Shown here piece by piece: positions 31,182 to 32,290 of a stretch of 32,290 nucleotides of DNA. The stretch's first letter is position 1. Every line of letters begins with the position of its first letter. A program made the position numbers and the translations under genes. This stretch comes from a virus: positions 1 to 32,290 of IMG/VR virus record IMGVR_UViG_3300044638_002226. One strand, 5' to 3'. Under the pieces are notes generated by a model. It made no database searches. It was not told the DNA's origin and was given only the letters and a program-made list of their open reading frames with translations.

Positions 31182-31478
31182 ATGCGTTACTTTGTGCTTC
31201 TTGCCCTGCTCCTGACTGCCGCTACCGCCCACGCTGACAGCAGCTACCGGACGCGGACGGTCACCGTCTACCGCTCCGCGCAGGACGATGCCAACGAGAT
31301 GGCTCGCACTGGCATCCTCCGACACCGGGGTGGCCAGGGATACGAAGGGATCGGTTTCTCCACCGTCAGCGGGGACGCCGCTTGCCGAGCCTCATGCTAC
31401 TGGGGCCAGCGGAAGGTGAAGGAAGTCGCCGTGTCCCGCGGTGCCCGCGGCTGGTTCGCCTGCGTCCGCTACTGGTAA
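31182..31478 (+). CDS. small secreted protein of a planctomycete/freshwater-phage type
   Basis: A 98-residue protein; AAGGA (31170-31174 region) fixes ATG 31182. A clear signal peptide, RYFVLLALLLTAATAHA with AHA cleavage site before DSS, then a core RGGQGYEGIGFSTVSGDAAC, RASCYWGQRKVKEVAVSRGA, RGWFACVRYW. The G-YEG-G..., C.YWG and RGWxACVRY features define a family I recall from planctomycete and freshwater phage sequences, without a known role. It is exported, so it could act at the envelope. Three Cys remain in the mature part. Confidence 0.75.
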   Translation: MRYFVLLALLLTAATAHADSSYRTRTVTVYRSAQDDANEMARTGILRHRGGQGYEGIGFSTVSGDAACRASCYWGQRKVKEVAVSRGARGWFACVRYW

Positions 31479-31542
31479 TGCCTCCCGGTTTTGCTGGGTT
31501 CCGGTCTACCAAAAACCCTGCCTCCAACACACAGGAACAGCC

Positions 31543-31764
31543 ATGACCAAGCGAGACAAGCAGGCGAGCGAGTACGCCGCCGAATCATATGGGAAAACAT
31601 ATCGAAAACGATGTGTTTCGCATATGAGTTGGGCGTTCACCGACGAGGAGCGGGAGGCGATTGGGGCGGCAGCGATGAGCTTGGACGGAACGCATTCATT
31701 GGATTACGTGAAGCGAGCAAGGCAAGCCTCCACGCTCCGCAAACTGCTGGAGAGAACAAAATGA
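31543..31764 (+). CDS. small basic protein
   Basis: A 73-residue protein from ATG 31543, preceded by AGGAA. It starts TKRDKQASEYAAESYGKTYR, then SHMSWAFTDEEREAIGAAAM and a basic helix ARQASTLRKLLERTK. There is no known motif. The region encoding GKTYRKRCVSHM is unusually AT-rich, with three CATAT motifs (see findings). It ends in an ATGA overlap. Confidence 0.6.
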   Translation: MTKRDKQASEYAAESYGKTYRKRCVSHMSWAFTDEEREAIGAAAMSLDGTHSLDYVKRARQASTLRKLLERTK

Positions 31765-31844
31765 CCGAACGCCAGATGCACACGCTGTTCTACTTGGGCT
31801 GCGCCGCCATGCTGGCCTATGTCCTACGGGAGAGACTGGCATGA
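31761..31844 (+). CDS. 27-residue single-pass membrane peptide
   Basis: ATG 31761 overlaps the previous TGA (ATGA) and its own stop overlaps the next ATG. The peptide TERQMHTLFYLGCAAMLAYV then LRERLA has one membrane-length hydrophobic helix flanked by charges. The double overlap strongly suggests it is translated. Function unknown. Confidence 0.55.
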   Translation: MTERQMHTLFYLGCAAMLAYVLRERLA

Positions 31845-32122
31845 GCGACATCGTTGACCGGCTGCTAGAAGCCTCACACTTCGCATTAATGGACGCTGCC
31901 AGACCGCTGGTGATGGAAGCGGCTGTTGAGATCCAACGACTTCGCGCCCAGCAGTCTGTTGATGGTGAGTCCATTGGCGTATTGGTGGGCGAGTGCCAAG
32001 CCATGCTGGGGCGTGCCATTGACGGCCAGGAGTGGTCAGAACAATCCGCCGCACTGCTTTGGAAAATCCAGGTTCAATCGAATATCATCGCCCGACTGAA
32101 GGCCGCATTGGAGAAGCGATGA
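31841..32122 (+). CDS. small helical protein
   Basis: A 93-residue protein, ATGA overlaps at both ends: SDIVDRLLEASHFALMDAAR, then AAVEIQRLRAQQSVDGESIG, and a C-terminal coiled coil (LLWKIQVQSNIIARLKAALE). The start resembles phage proteins that have 'MSDIVDRLRxxx...A.EI.RLR', a common short family of unknown function. Confidence 0.65.
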   Translation: MSDIVDRLLEASHFALMDAARPLVMEAAVEIQRLRAQQSVDGESIGVLVGECQAMLGRAIDGQEWSEQSAALLWKIQVQSNIIARLKAALEKR

Positions 32123-32265
32123 GCGGGACACTAATCATAATGACTGGGGTCATTTACTTGTACGTGTCCTTTGAACAGGGGCTTCACGGAAACGTAGGCA
32201 TGGCAATCACTTACGCTGCCTACGCCGCTGCCAATGTTGGACTCTGGATGATGGCTAGTAAATAA
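32119..32265 (+). CDS. 48-residue membrane protein, two predicted helices
   Basis: ATG 32119 overlaps the previous TGA. Hydrophobic segments GTLIIMTGVIYLYVSF (3-18) and GMAITYAAYAAANVGLWMMA (about 27-46) are separated by EQGLHGNV. It could be holin-like by size and topology, but no endolysin is nearby. The 25 bases after it to the window end show nothing I can name. Confidence 0.6.
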   Translation: MSGTLIIMTGVIYLYVSFEQGLHGNVGMAITYAAYAAANVGLWMMASK

Positions 32266-32290
32266 CTCCGCACACACATAGCCCCTGGAT

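Noticed and set aside
32119-32265. Holin of a lysis cassette
   Set aside because: Size and topology fit, but no endolysin or spanin is nearby, and many small phage membrane proteins look the same.

Overview
The window is part of a tailed-phage genome (temperate phage or prophage). Nearly all of it is tightly packed coding sequence on the + strand. Genes typically overlap by ATGA, TAATG or TAGTG, and many start with GTG or TTG. The only - strand gene I support is a tyrosine integrase. The host is probably a bacterium of the Planctomycetota or a similar freshwater lineage. That is an inference from two protein families I associate with such sequences (the C-terminal domain of the cysteine-rich lectin protein at 14402-15640 and the small secreted protein at 31182-31478), not a proof. 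No host chromosomal gene is visible.

Layout. (1) 1-8316, end of the head module and a fibre cluster: the C-terminus of a probable portal protein, a conserved small protein, then fibre-type proteins built from shared modules (Mtd-like N-terminus, repeated anchor-like N-termini, a LamG-like domain, a tandem duplicated fibre pair, a 927-residue fibre with internal repeats) and small accessory proteins. (2) 8514-15640, tail/vertex module: an adaptor-like protein, a hub/nozzle-like protein carrying about eight beta-roll repeats, a 629-residue low-complexity and beta-repeat protein, and a cysteine-rich protein with a PA-IL/LecA-like lectin domain. (3) 15650-24190, a block of six proteins ending in one of 1260 residues, probably internal or ejected virion proteins. 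(4) 24167-25327, the convergent integrase gene and a leader with a sigma70-like promoter, a tRNA 5'-half-like sequence and hairpins. (5) 25328-30011, recombination/replication: PD-(D/E)XK RecE-like exonuclease, ERF-type annealing protein, SSB, a superfamily 2 helicase divided into two reading frames, a regulator-like protein and a second PD-(D/E)XK nuclease. (6) 30008-32265, a run of small accessory genes (DUF551-like, BPSL0761-like, secreted and membrane peptides).

How it fits together: exonuclease, annealing protein and SSB form a classical phage single-strand annealing set. The helicase and the resolvase-like nuclease would process the resulting intermediates. The integrase and the tRNA-like sequence suggest site-specific integration at a tRNA gene, with the captured promoter possibly driving the early operon. 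The large and modular fibre and lectin complement suggests glycan-directed adsorption. I see no endolysin, terminase, major capsid or DNA polymerase; these presumably lie outside the window.

The observations most worth checking are the helicase split with its own ribosome-binding site, the tRNA half with promoter beside the integrase, the 32-cysteine lectin protein, and the duplicated fibre whose second copy starts inside a 13-codon relic of a downstream gene.
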